NCBI GenBank assembly: GCA_009885415.1
Contig: VFKU01000702.1
Span: 1-5,680, forward strand
From: Rhodothermota bacterium
GTDB lineage: Bacteria > Hydrogenedentota > Hydrogenedentia > Hydrogenedentales > GCA-2746185
DNA length: 5,680 bases
Direction of reading: 5' to 3'
Both the position numbers and the translations under genes were made by a program. This document shows, one piece after another, positions 1 through 5,680 of the stretch. The notes under the pieces are model-generated. The model saw only the letters and a list, made by a program, of their open reading frames with translations. It did not search any database and was not told where the DNA came from. Each line of letters starts with the position of its first letter. Within the stretch, counting starts at the first letter, position 1.

Positions 1-194
1 CTTGTGATGCTGACCCAAGTAGCCTACCTGTGGGGCTATCTATTCGAGAGGATGGACCCTTCGACCTGATTGTTCGTTCCGAACACTGTTTCGGGCTTCT
101 TCAACGGCAGCGGAAAATCGAGTGGAGAATTTACGAGATGGCGACTGGATGGCGGTGTTACGAGTCGCCCACGAACTCTTCTCTGTCGTCCAAA

Positions 195-364
195 TTCCCT
201 GCTAACAGGGAAAATACAGGGAAAAATAGGCTCCAAAGCCGCGTTCACGCCTCATCGAGCGCCCCTAACCTCCCGCATACAGCGGGGTTGTGGCTCGCAC
301 CCTCGCCAAACGCATCGAAATTAACAGGGAATTAGCAGGCGAGTATCAGCGAAGGAGCAGGGAA
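195..364. repeat. Cluster of CAGGGAA motifs, direct and inverted
   Basis: The heptamer CAGGGAA occurs at 206-212, 217-223, 325-331 and 358-364. Its reverse complement TTCCCTG is at 195-201. The inverted copy and the first direct copy form a perfect 7-bp inverted repeat with a 4-nt spacer (CTAA). Copies one and two sit in a near-perfect tandem repeat of ACAGGGAAAAT (205-215, then 216-227 with one extra A). A degenerate copy, TTAGCAGGC, follows at 332-340. Five copies in 170 bases is far more than chance would give for a heptamer. Whether this is a protein-binding array, a dispersed genomic repeat family or part of a decayed element end cannot be told from one locus. Confidence 0.6.
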
Positions 365-403
365 TGGAGAACTGCCTTCTCGTTTGCCCCGAACACGGTA
401 AGC

Positions 404-429
404 CGGCGGCGTCCGAACGACAGCCGCCG
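404..429. repeat. GC-rich inverted repeat (possible hairpin)
   Basis: CGGCGGC at 404-410 is matched by its reverse complement GCCGCCG at 423-429, with a 12-nt loop. There is no run of T on either side, so it does not look like an intrinsic terminator. In GC-rich DNA a 7-bp arm of this kind may be coincidental. Confidence 0.3.
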
Positions 430-599
430 ACTCCCGAGGTATGGCACGGAAGAGGGTCGCCCCGGTCGAATTCTTCTTCTCGACGATAGACGAATCGCCC
501 GATTCGAGGGCTGGCGCCTTGCCGGGTCGCCGTCAGGGGGTTCACAAATATAGGCCGTGCTGTATATCCTTGCCGGTCAATGCCTTCGAGCGATTGGGC

Positions 600-1079
600 A
601 TGGTGGGAGGACACGGCTTGGATCGGCTCCTGTTTCCTGTTTTTATGCTGCTTGCCCACTGGTTGCAACCCAGATTCAACGCCCGGCTACGATTCCTCGA
701 GGCCCAGATCCGGATGTTGCGCTCCCGAGTCGATGGCAGTCGCATTGTACCTACGCCGGAGGAGAAGGACGAGCTGCTCAGTCTTGGGGTCTCGCTTGAT
801 CACGACGTCGGTGAAGTCCGCCATGTCGTTCCGCTCAATGACTACCGGCGCTGGCTTCGGGAACGCCAGTAGCGAACGCCTTTCCGATCCGCAGGAAGGC
901 CGCGGATTCCCGAAGCCCTGCGCCGGCTGGTAATCCGTTTCTCCGGCGAAAATGCACAGTGGGGCTACCGGCGTATTCTGGGCGATCTGAGGAGGCTAGG
1001 CTTCTAGATCGGAGTCAGCACAATTCGCAAGATTCTGTGGGAGGCGGTAGTTCGGCCGGGGCCTGACCCGGTGGTGAAG
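600..1079 (+). pseudogene. Decayed integrase-core (rve-type) transposase, N-terminal part only
   Basis: One reading frame reads as the N-terminal half of an integrase-core transposase. It starts with a hydrophobic stretch, then NARLRFLEAQIRMLRSRV (from 678) and VPTPEEKDELLSLG (from 747), then a segment ending in YRRWLRERQ. A TAG at 870-872 interrupts it, but the same frame continues with GRPRIP (894-911) and NAQWGYRRI (951-977). A second TAG at 1005-1007 is followed by STIRKIL (1017-1037) and a proline-rich end near 1076. This order, a helical N-terminus, a GRPR linker, a WGYRRI motif and an STIRKIL helix, is typical of the region before the DDE catalytic core in rve-domain transposases. The core itself is absent, so the gene is both interrupted and truncated. 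The left limit is approximate: ATG at 600 and TTG at 618 are possible original starts. The exact insertion sequence family was not determined. Confidence 0.75.
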
Positions 1080-1118
1080 GTGACAAAGGTTCGCGGCGCT
1101 CCGCGAAATACTTGTCAC
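1080..1118. repeat. Two-stem inverted repeat at the transposase remnant / patatin 3' junction
   Basis: The outer arms GTGACAA (1080-1086) and TTGTCAC (1112-1118) are perfect complements. Inside them are the perfect arms TTCGCGG (1090-1096) and CCGCGAA (1101-1107) with a 4-nt loop, CGCT. A 3-nt/4-nt internal loop separates the two stems, giving 14 bp of pairing in 39 nt. It begins 45 bases downstream of the patatin stop codon on the minus strand, where a transcript end would be expected. However, no U-tract follows on either strand, so a standard intrinsic terminator is not supported. It could instead be a transcript-stabilising hairpin or a remnant of a mobile-element end, since it starts where the transposase-like reading ends. 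Confidence 0.55.
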
Positions 1119-1163
1119 GATCGACAATATCTAATTACTCTCGATCCCACGACTCCGCTCCAT

Positions 1164-2372
1164 TCACTCATCCGGTTGATTAATCGTTGAACTCCGCGAC
1201 ATCGGTGTAAACCCTGGCGGGAATTTCATCCATGCCGGCCCATCCTTCGAAAACCTGCGTCCGACTTCAAACAATGCGAGCATATACGCATCATCGAATT
1301 CCGTCTTCGATTGGAGAATGAAATCGTAAGGGATGATAGCCAAATTGAAATCAATCTCGTTCGCCTCGGCGACGAGATAGGTCCGATAAATGTCCCCAAT
1401 TCCCTGCGTTTTTATCAATGTTTCGGTCGACCGCAGCGCAATGCCGGTCAATCCGGGTTTAATCGCCCGCCATTCCGGCGTCTGGACCTCATTGCGCAGA
1501 ACGAAGAGGCGCGAATGTTTGATGCCGGACTTCTCGGCGAGATGGCTGAGAATTGCAGCACCAAACACTTGATTCATTACGCCACCGTCCGCGTGCATTT
1601 CATCATAGTGCTGACCGTTGGCTTCGACGTCAAAATACACGGGTGGAAACTCAACCGGAATCGAAGCGGAGGCACACAGAACTTTCCGGAAAAGTGTGTG
1701 CGCGTATTCATTTCCGATTGCGGCAATCGCGCCCATGTCCCACACCATTGCCATTTGCGCGTCCATATGGGTGGTGCACACGAAAAGACGTCGACCTTTT
1801 CGTTGTTCCTGACCAATCGCAGCGATCATGTCGTCGGTAACGACTCTGCTTATGAATTGAAGGAACGATGTTTCGTCCGCGTTTGAAGTTCGGCTCTTGA
1901 GAATGCGGATGATTCTCGGCGTCTTGGTAATTGCAGCGTCCGCGACAGTGGTAAGGGCCTCCTTCATTTGGCCGTCGTAGGCCCGACCAAGAAAGGCGAA
2001 GGGACTCAAAAGTGCGCCGATGCTCACTCCCGTCACCACGTCGAACTCCGGGCGGTCGCCTTTCTCGCTCCAGCCGTAAAGCACTCCCGCGCCGAAGGCC
2101 CCACGCTGACCACCGCCCGAAATCGCCAACATCGTCAGCGGGTGACTCAACGACTTCGCGCGTTCAATGGGTAGCGAAAAAAAAGCCAAAGGCATTTCCA
2201 CAACGTCTCCGGCCTCGAACGTGAGCGTGCGCACCTCTGGCATACCTGAAACCCGCGCCTGCTTGAGCAGCTCGAAGGGAACCGGTTGCCGATCGGGCAG
2301 GCTGCTGCAACCTGCCAGGGGCCAGCAAGCAACCGTCAGGAGGATGAGGTAGTTCGGGATAGTCAGGCGCAT
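1164..2372 (-). CDS. Patatin-like phospholipase, predicted lipoprotein
   Basis: The 402-residue protein begins with a lipoprotein signal peptide: a hydrophobic stretch at 8-20 and lipobox LAGC, with Cys22 as the predicted lipidated residue. The patatin fold follows. The glycine-rich oxyanion loop GGGQRG is at 86-91, the nucleophile elbow GVSIG has Ser117, and the ASASIP segment is at 234-239. The catalytic Asp262 lies in DGG, so the Ser-Asp dyad is intact. Patatin enzymes hydrolyse acyl esters of phospholipids or other lipids; substrate and product are not deducible here. Residue 23 is Ser rather than Asp, so under the E. coli +2 rule outer-membrane sorting by Lol is expected. The start chosen is the ATG at 2372 because it directly precedes the signal peptide and has a good ribosome site. 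The frame is open 36 codons further upstream, but that extension would bury the signal peptide inside the overlapping PAP2 gene. The start overlaps the PAP2 stop by 10 bp, which suggests translational coupling as the last gene of the operon. Confidence 0.9.
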   Translation of the reverse strand: MRLTIPNYLILLTVACWPLAGCSSLPDRQPVPFELLKQARVSGMPEVRTLTFEAGDVVEMPLAFFSLPIERAKSLSHPLTMLAISGGGQRGAFGAGVLYGWSEKGDRPEFDVVTGVSIGALLSPFAFLGRAYDGQMKEALTTVADAAITKTPRIIRILKSRTSNADETSFLQFISRVVTDDMIAAIGQEQRKGRRLFVCTTHMDAQMAMVWDMGAIAAIGNEYAHTLFRKVLCASASIPVEFPPVYFDVEANGQHYDEMHADGGVMNQVFGAAILSHLAEKSGIKHSRLFVLRNEVQTPEWRAIKPGLTGIALRSTETLIKTQGIGDIYRTYLVAEANEIDFNLAIIPYDFILQSKTEFDDAYMLALFEVGRRFSKDGPAWMKFPPGFTPMSRSSTINQPDE

Positions 2373-3157
2373 GTCGAACTCTCTCCCGAAGATCCATTGA
2401 TCTCGATATGCTTTTTTCGGTGCTTTGTCTCGCTCCTGGAATCGAGAACCTTGGCGACCACCCAGCACCCGAGGGCCCATACCGCGCCGACTGCCCAGCC
2501 CGCCACGACGTCACTCGGCCAATGGACGCCCAGATAGACGCGACTGAGGCCGATCAGCCCGCTGAGTAGGATGGCCATGGCCATCACGTAGAGTTTTAGC
2601 CACCTCGCTTGGATTAGGGGCGTGATAAGTGCTCCGAGCGTGAGGTAGACCACGGCGGACATCATCGCGTGGCCGCTCGGAAAGCTCGCGTCGTACACCG
2701 GGGTGCCGTGGAGAACGAAGTCGGGTCGAGGGCGATCGACGACGAGCTTGAGAATACTGGACACAAGCGTCCCGCCCAGTGTCGCCACCAACACGAAGAC
2801 GGCAGTGCGATGTTTGCCCGCCAGCAAAAGCGCGCCAACTGTTGCGCTAACAAGCAGACCCAGTACGCCAAGGCTGCCGAGGCCGCTTACGTCGCGAACG
2901 ACTTCTCCAAGCGACACCGGTCCCAGCGGATAGGTGGGGGCGCCGGGCGTTCGAAAAGCCGTCAGGATGGTCGTGTCGATCTCTCTCGCCCCTTCCTCGA
3001 CGACTTCATCGGCAAGCTCGACGAAATGCCACAGGACAAAAGCAATAGCCGCGATGGATCCGAGGACGCGAGGTTCCAGCCGATTGCGAAACATGAGCAG
3101 CACTACCGCAAGTTTGTCGGAGGTTCGCCGCACCATAGCTGCCAAATATTCCGTCAT
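2363..3157 (-). CDS. PAP2-family membrane phosphatase
   Basis: The protein has 264 residues and all three parts of the PAP2/acid-phosphatase signature. These are K137-x6-R144-P145, PSGH at 160-163 with His163, and S205-R206-x5-H212-x3-D216. His212 is the expected nucleophile and His163 the general acid. About six hydrophobic segments (roughly 31-46, 96-113, 118-138, 165-182, 189-204, 217-237) give the usual six-helix topology with the active site at the outer face of the inner membrane. Family members dephosphorylate phosphatidate, phosphatidylglycerol phosphate, undecaprenyl pyrophosphate or lipid A phosphates; the substrate here is open. Next to a PLD-family enzyme, phosphatidate is an attractive guess. 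The ATG at 3157 is the first in-frame start, since a TAG lies two codons upstream. Its ribosome site is weak (AGCAGAGA). The C-terminus is a basic tail (residues 241-252) followed by a Ser-rich end that overlaps the patatin start. Confidence 0.92.
   Translation of the reverse strand: MTEYLAAMVRRTSDKLAVVLLMFRNRLEPRVLGSIAAIAFVLWHFVELADEVVEEGAREIDTTILTAFRTPGAPTYPLGPVSLGEVVRDVSGLGSLGVLGLLVSATVGALLLAGKHRTAVFVLVATLGGTLVSSILKLVVDRPRPDFVLHGTPVYDASFPSGHAMMSAVVYLTLGALITPLIQARWLKLYVMAMAILLSGLIGLSRVYLGVHWPSDVVAGWAVGAVWALGCWVVAKVLDSRSETKHRKKHIEINGSSGESSTCA
2379..2387 (-). promoter_or_regulatory. Ribosome binding site of the patatin gene
   Basis: Read on the minus strand, GGGAGAGAG lies 6 nt before the ATG at 2372. 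It is the clearest Shine-Dalgarno-like site in the operon. It lies inside the end of the PAP2 coding sequence and decides the start in favour of the lipoprotein signal peptide. Confidence 0.6.
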
Positions 3158-3260
3158 TCTCTGCTACTCGTACGGCTCTCTTGCAGCGGGAGGAAACCGG
3201 AATGCTGAATTGCGGCGTATGCGATCAACCGACGCCATCTAACCCGCGGCCGGCGACGCT

Positions 3261-5030
3261 TCATAGAAGCGGCGTGCCCGTCTTCCCGAAAATCTTGTGC
3301 ATTTGTATGGTCATTTTCGCCGCATTCATGCCTTCGCCACCGGGAAATCCGCCGATGTCCTTGTAGCGGAAATAGAATTGAGGATCGTCCGAAGGCACCG
3401 CTACTTCGCCCGGCAAGAGCTCGAAGCTGGTAGTGTAACGGAAAGGCCAAAGATCGATGGGCAGCACGCTCCAAAACAACTCCATCACTCGGTTCACTTC
3501 ACCGGCCGCGCTCTGCTTTCTGGCGACGACCCAACTATTTTCGGGGGCCATGTCGCGCAGTAGGCTTTCGCGCACCGCGCCCGCGATTACGGGATCTTCG
3601 ATGAATACTCCGCATTCGCTGTTGATGTACGCCGAGCGCGGGTCGAGGTTGTAGCTGCCGATGAAGGTAACGCGCCGATCGAATACGTAGGTCTTGGCGT
3701 GAATGCTCAGATAGGGCTCGCGCTTGATTCCTTCGGCGTCGGCGCGCGCGGCAAGCTCCTCGAAATTGGGTAGATAGTCCCAGCGCATGCCGGGATTGGG
3801 TTTCATCTCGAAAACGTGGAAACGAAGACGCCGGATCAGTTTGGTGCGCAGGCGGTAGTTCGAGGCGTAGGTCGCCACCTGGTCGGCAGAGCCAAGACTG
3901 TTAGTCGATAGTGCGATGTCCAGGTCTGGCGCGCGCTTGAGTTGTTTGTGAAAGCTCCGCCGCATACTTCGATTAAAAATCGTGTACGGGCTTTGCATCA
4001 GCAACTCTTCGCGGCTCCCTTCGACGTACTGTCGAAAGACCTGTGTCATGCGGCCGCCGTCGTTCGGCGAAAAGAAATAAAAGTGCGTCTTAACGCCGGG
4101 TGTGTCGGCCACGAAATAGAGGTGTTCGGCCGGCCGCAAGGTGTCGACAAAACGCGTGCGAATTACCGCAGCATCATTTGCATCGTGGTCCAGTTGTAAG
4201 AACTCGTCGTTCAGGCCGATCTCGGCACGCGTCGGCGGCGGCGGAGAATGCCCGCGAGAATTTAGTTTGCCGACGTCCTTGAGTTCCGTATTAGGAATTG
4301 CTTTCTTAAAACTCCAATAATCTTCAAACGATTTGGCCATGAGGTACACCTCGGGGCCGATCACCAGGGCTTCACGATCTTTGAAGTTGAAGCCCGTAGA
4401 GTAATTGAAGTAGTCGTTGCCGATATTGCGTCCGCCGGTGAGCCCAACCGCGTTGTCCACGACCATGAGCTTGTTGTGCATACGTTGATGCGCTCCGGAG
4501 GGAACGAGCAACGAGAATATCGTTGAAATGAGTGAGGGGTGAATTCTCTTGGCGAGCGGGCGATAAATTTTTATTTCAATGTTTGGATAGACTTTCTGAT
4601 CGAAAGCGGCAAGCTGACCGTTCTCGTGCTGAGCGATGCCGTCGACAAGCACGCGGATTTTGACGCCTCGCTCCGCGGCGCGCACCAACTCCCGGCCCAG
4701 GAGGCGCGAGCATTCGTCTCCCGCCCAAAAATACGTCTGTAATTCGATCGTGCGTGTAGCGTTGCGGATGAGGTGGACGCGCAAGAGCAGCGCATCGGAG
4801 CCGGATTCGATTATGGCAACGCGATTGCCACTGCCGGGGCCGGCGTCCTCCACGTTGGGAGCAAACATCGGAGCAAGCGCTTCATTAAGCGGAGACGTTG
4901 CAAGCGGCGGCGCACGCTCAGGCGACGCAGCGAAAGCGGAACTGACGTTGGTCACGATAAGAACCGCGACAAACGCGATACGCAGCGCAGTGGACCGTCG
5001 CGCGAGACCTATGACGCGCAGGGGGTCCAT
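3261..5030 (-). CDS. Phospholipase D / ClsC-like cardiolipin synthase family protein, exported
   Basis: This is a 589-residue protein. It has a signal peptide or N-terminal anchor (basic region to residue 17, hydrophobic 18-30, likely cleavage after AFA at 34) and two PLD domains. HKD motif 1 is H185-x-K187-x4-D192, followed by GGRN at 199-202. Motif 2 is H444-x-K446-x4-D451, followed by GSYNLDPRS at 458-466. Both motifs are complete, so the paired active site should work. The wording around the motifs (RMHNKL, GGRNIGNDYF, NLDPRSAYINSE) resembles ClsC (YmdC) more than ClsA or toxin-type PLDs. ClsC makes cardiolipin from phosphatidylglycerol and phosphatidylethanolamine. The signal peptide and the roughly 50-residue tail after LPIDLWPF (523-530) differ from ordinary ClsC, so phosphodiesterase activity outside the inner membrane is equally possible. 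The start is uncertain. ATG 5030 gives a normal signal peptide but has a poor ribosome site. The in-frame GTG at 5060 is preceded by GGAAGA (5066-5071) and would overlap the upstream GNAT stop by 11 bp. Confidence 0.88.
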   Translation of the reverse strand: MDPLRVIGLARRSTALRIAFVAVLIVTNVSSAFAASPERAPPLATSPLNEALAPMFAPNVEDAGPGSGNRVAIIESGSDALLLRVHLIRNATRTIELQTYFWAGDECSRLLGRELVRAAERGVKIRVLVDGIAQHENGQLAAFDQKVYPNIEIKIYRPLAKRIHPSLISTIFSLLVPSGAHQRMHNKLMVVDNAVGLTGGRNIGNDYFNYSTGFNFKDREALVIGPEVYLMAKSFEDYWSFKKAIPNTELKDVGKLNSRGHSPPPPTRAEIGLNDEFLQLDHDANDAAVIRTRFVDTLRPAEHLYFVADTPGVKTHFYFFSPNDGGRMTQVFRQYVEGSREELLMQSPYTIFNRSMRRSFHKQLKRAPDLDIALSTNSLGSADQVATYASNYRLRTKLIRRLRFHVFEMKPNPGMRWDYLPNFEELAARADAEGIKREPYLSIHAKTYVFDRRVTFIGSYNLDPRSAYINSECGVFIEDPVIAGAVRESLLRDMAPENSWVVARKQSAAGEVNRVMELFWSVLPIDLWPFRYTTSFELLPGEVAVPSDDPQFYFRYKDIGGFPGGEGMNAAKMTIQMHKIFGKTGTPLL

Positions 5031-5049
5031 TCTGCTACGCCGACGGGTC

Positions 5050-5680
5050 TCATTGTGCACAGAAGTCTTCCGGACGTATTCGCAGCTCGATGGACGGGAC
5101 GCTCCACCCCGGGATTCCAGAGGCAAAAATCTTCCATCCCGTGCTTAAGTGGTATTGAATCGATCTCTCGTTGCTTTCGTCCACGATGGTACGAATCTGT
5201 TTCACTGCCAAACGGCGGAATCGATTGAAAGCGTCGTTGTGAAGGCTCCGGGCGACGTGGATGCCAAACTTGGTCTTGAAGTCTCGGCCGCGACAGAAGG
5301 GCTGAACACCAACAGACATGACTTCCGCGACAGGTTCGCCCGAAGAAGTGCGAGAGCGCATGAGTTTCCACGACTCGAAGATATTTTTTAGCGACCCAGG
5401 ATTGGTGAGCATGTCTTTCGTCAGAGTAGATGCAAGTCGCAGAGCATGATGCGCAGCCGCGCGGCCCATGAAGCCGTCGGAGTCCAGGGTGAATACCAGG
5501 AACCCCGCGGGCACGTCATCGACATAGGCGACCGCTCCCTGAATGTAACCCTTGCGGGGCAAGATCGTGTAATAGAACGACTCCAGAAAATGCGGCCCCA
5601 GAAGCACGGCTGGACTGGTCGGCAGAATTTCCCTGTGGAGATCAGTTCGTCGAGATGATGAAAAGCACGGGACGCTTTTC
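5050..5680 (-). CDS. GNAT-type N-acetyltransferase, 5' end cut by the window
   Basis: At least 209 codons are present and the frame is still open at the right edge. A GTG at 5607 could serve as a start. However, the 24 codons before it, which include DLHREILPTSPA, look like the first helix of a GNAT domain running straight into LLGPHFLESFYY, so the real start is probably beyond the window. Counted from that GTG, strand-like segments at about 22-40 precede the acetyl-CoA-binding region (AEVMSVGVQPFCRGRDF, 94-110). The late ESNERSIQYHLSTGW (144-158) matches the usual N-x-x-S-x-x-x-Y-x-x-x-G-W/F element. The pyrophosphate loop is RGRDFKTK, without the usual second glycine. The acceptor is unknown. 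Its end lies 19 bp before the PLD ATG, or inside that gene if the GTG at 5060 is used, so the two are probably cotranscribed. The fold assignment rests on motif reading only. Confidence 0.7.
   Translation of the reverse strand, partial: KSVPCFSSSRRTDLHREILPTSPAVLLGPHFLESFYYTILPRKGYIQGAVAYVDDVPAGFLVFTLDSDGFMGRAAAHHALRLASTLTKDMLTNPGSLKNIFESWKLMRSRTSSGEPVAEVMSVGVQPFCRGRDFKTKFGIHVARSLHNDAFNRFRRLAVKQIRTIVDESNERSIQYHLSTGWKIFASGIPGWSVPSIELRIRPEDFCAQ

Larger units (their letters stand above)
1..599. other. Gene-poor region with no convincing CDS
   Basis: No open frame in this stretch reads like a known protein. The short frames on both strands have irregular composition and no recognisable motif. 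The only edge-open frame worth noting is +1 from base 1 to the TGA at 67-69, 22 codons ending in FERMDPST. It could be the tail of a gene lying to the left, but it is too short to support. The stretch holds a CAGGGAA repeat cluster and a GC-rich inverted repeat, listed separately, and it leads into a decayed transposase. It is most likely intergenic or mobile-element debris. Confidence 0.55.

Noticed and set aside
1..69. C-terminal end of a gene entering from the left
   Set aside because: Only 22 open codons and no recognisable motif; too little to call.
195..364. CRISPR array
   Set aside because: The CAGGGAA repeats are only about 7-12 bases, irregularly spaced and in both orientations.
441..599. 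Upstream extension of the transposase frame
   Set aside because: The frame is open from an ATG at 441, but residues before about 600 do not resemble the transposase family and read like random sequence.
1311..1886. 191-codon open frame on the plus strand
   Set aside because: It lies opposite the patatin gene, whose catalytic motifs and signal peptide are clear. The antisense product shows no recognisable motif.
2669..3208. 179-codon open frame on the plus strand
   Set aside because: It is antisense to the PAP2 gene with its three intact motifs; low-complexity basic composition typical of a shadow frame.
3161..3237. 24-codon leader-like frame between PLD and PAP2, stopping 7 nt before the PAP2 ATG
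   Set aside because: No ribosome binding site and no hallmark of a regulatory leader peptide; its position may be accidental.
1164..5030. Patatin plus PLD as an anti-phage defence module (CapV-like or PLD-nuclease type)
   Set aside because: No CD-NTase or other sensor is present. The patatin is a lipoprotein, the PLD protein is exported with ClsC-like motifs, and PAP2 is a membrane enzyme, so an envelope-lipid role fits better.
4636..5148. 170-codon open frame on the plus strand
   Set aside because: Antisense to the PLD gene; Arg/Ser-rich product without domain features.

Overview
This 5.7 kb window comes from a Gram-negative bacterium with fairly GC-rich DNA. The evidence is a classical lipobox lipoprotein, a Sec-type signal peptide on a secreted phospholipase D-family enzyme, and an envelope-lipid theme. 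The families are common in Pseudomonadota, but related mobile-element sequences also occur in other phyla, so the taxon cannot be fixed from the sequence alone.

Right two thirds (1164-5680, all minus strand): four genes lie head to tail and look like one transcription unit. In transcription order they are a GNAT-type acetyltransferase that is cut by the window edge, a ClsC-like phospholipase D/cardiolipin synthase family protein with two intact HKD motifs and a signal peptide, a PAP2 membrane phosphatase with all three signature motifs, and a patatin-like phospholipase lipoprotein with an intact Ser-Asp dyad. The GNAT and PLD genes are 19 bp apart (or overlap, if an alternative GTG start is used). 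PAP2 follows PLD after 103 bp. The patatin start overlaps the PAP2 stop by 10 bp. Three successive genes therefore encode different phospholipid-acting activities, all predicted to be at or outside the inner membrane: transphosphatidylation or phosphodiester cleavage, phosphomonoester removal, and acyl-ester hydrolysis. A shared role in envelope phospholipid remodelling or turnover is a reasonable inference, not something the sequence proves.

Left fifth (1-1163): there is no intact gene. The plus strand carries a decayed integrase-core (rve-type) transposase remnant, about 600-1079. It stays in one reading frame across two in-frame TAG codons and lacks the catalytic DDE domain. A 39-nt two-stem inverted repeat lies directly at the end of the remnant, between it and the 3' end of the patatin gene. 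Upstream of the remnant is non-coding-looking DNA with a cluster of CAGGGAA motifs in direct and inverted orientation, which may be a repeat element or the debris of one. This part looks like a mobile-element graveyard bordering the lipid operon.

No RNA genes, CRISPR arrays or intact insertion sequences were seen. The promoter of the operon must lie to the right of the window or inside the cut gene.
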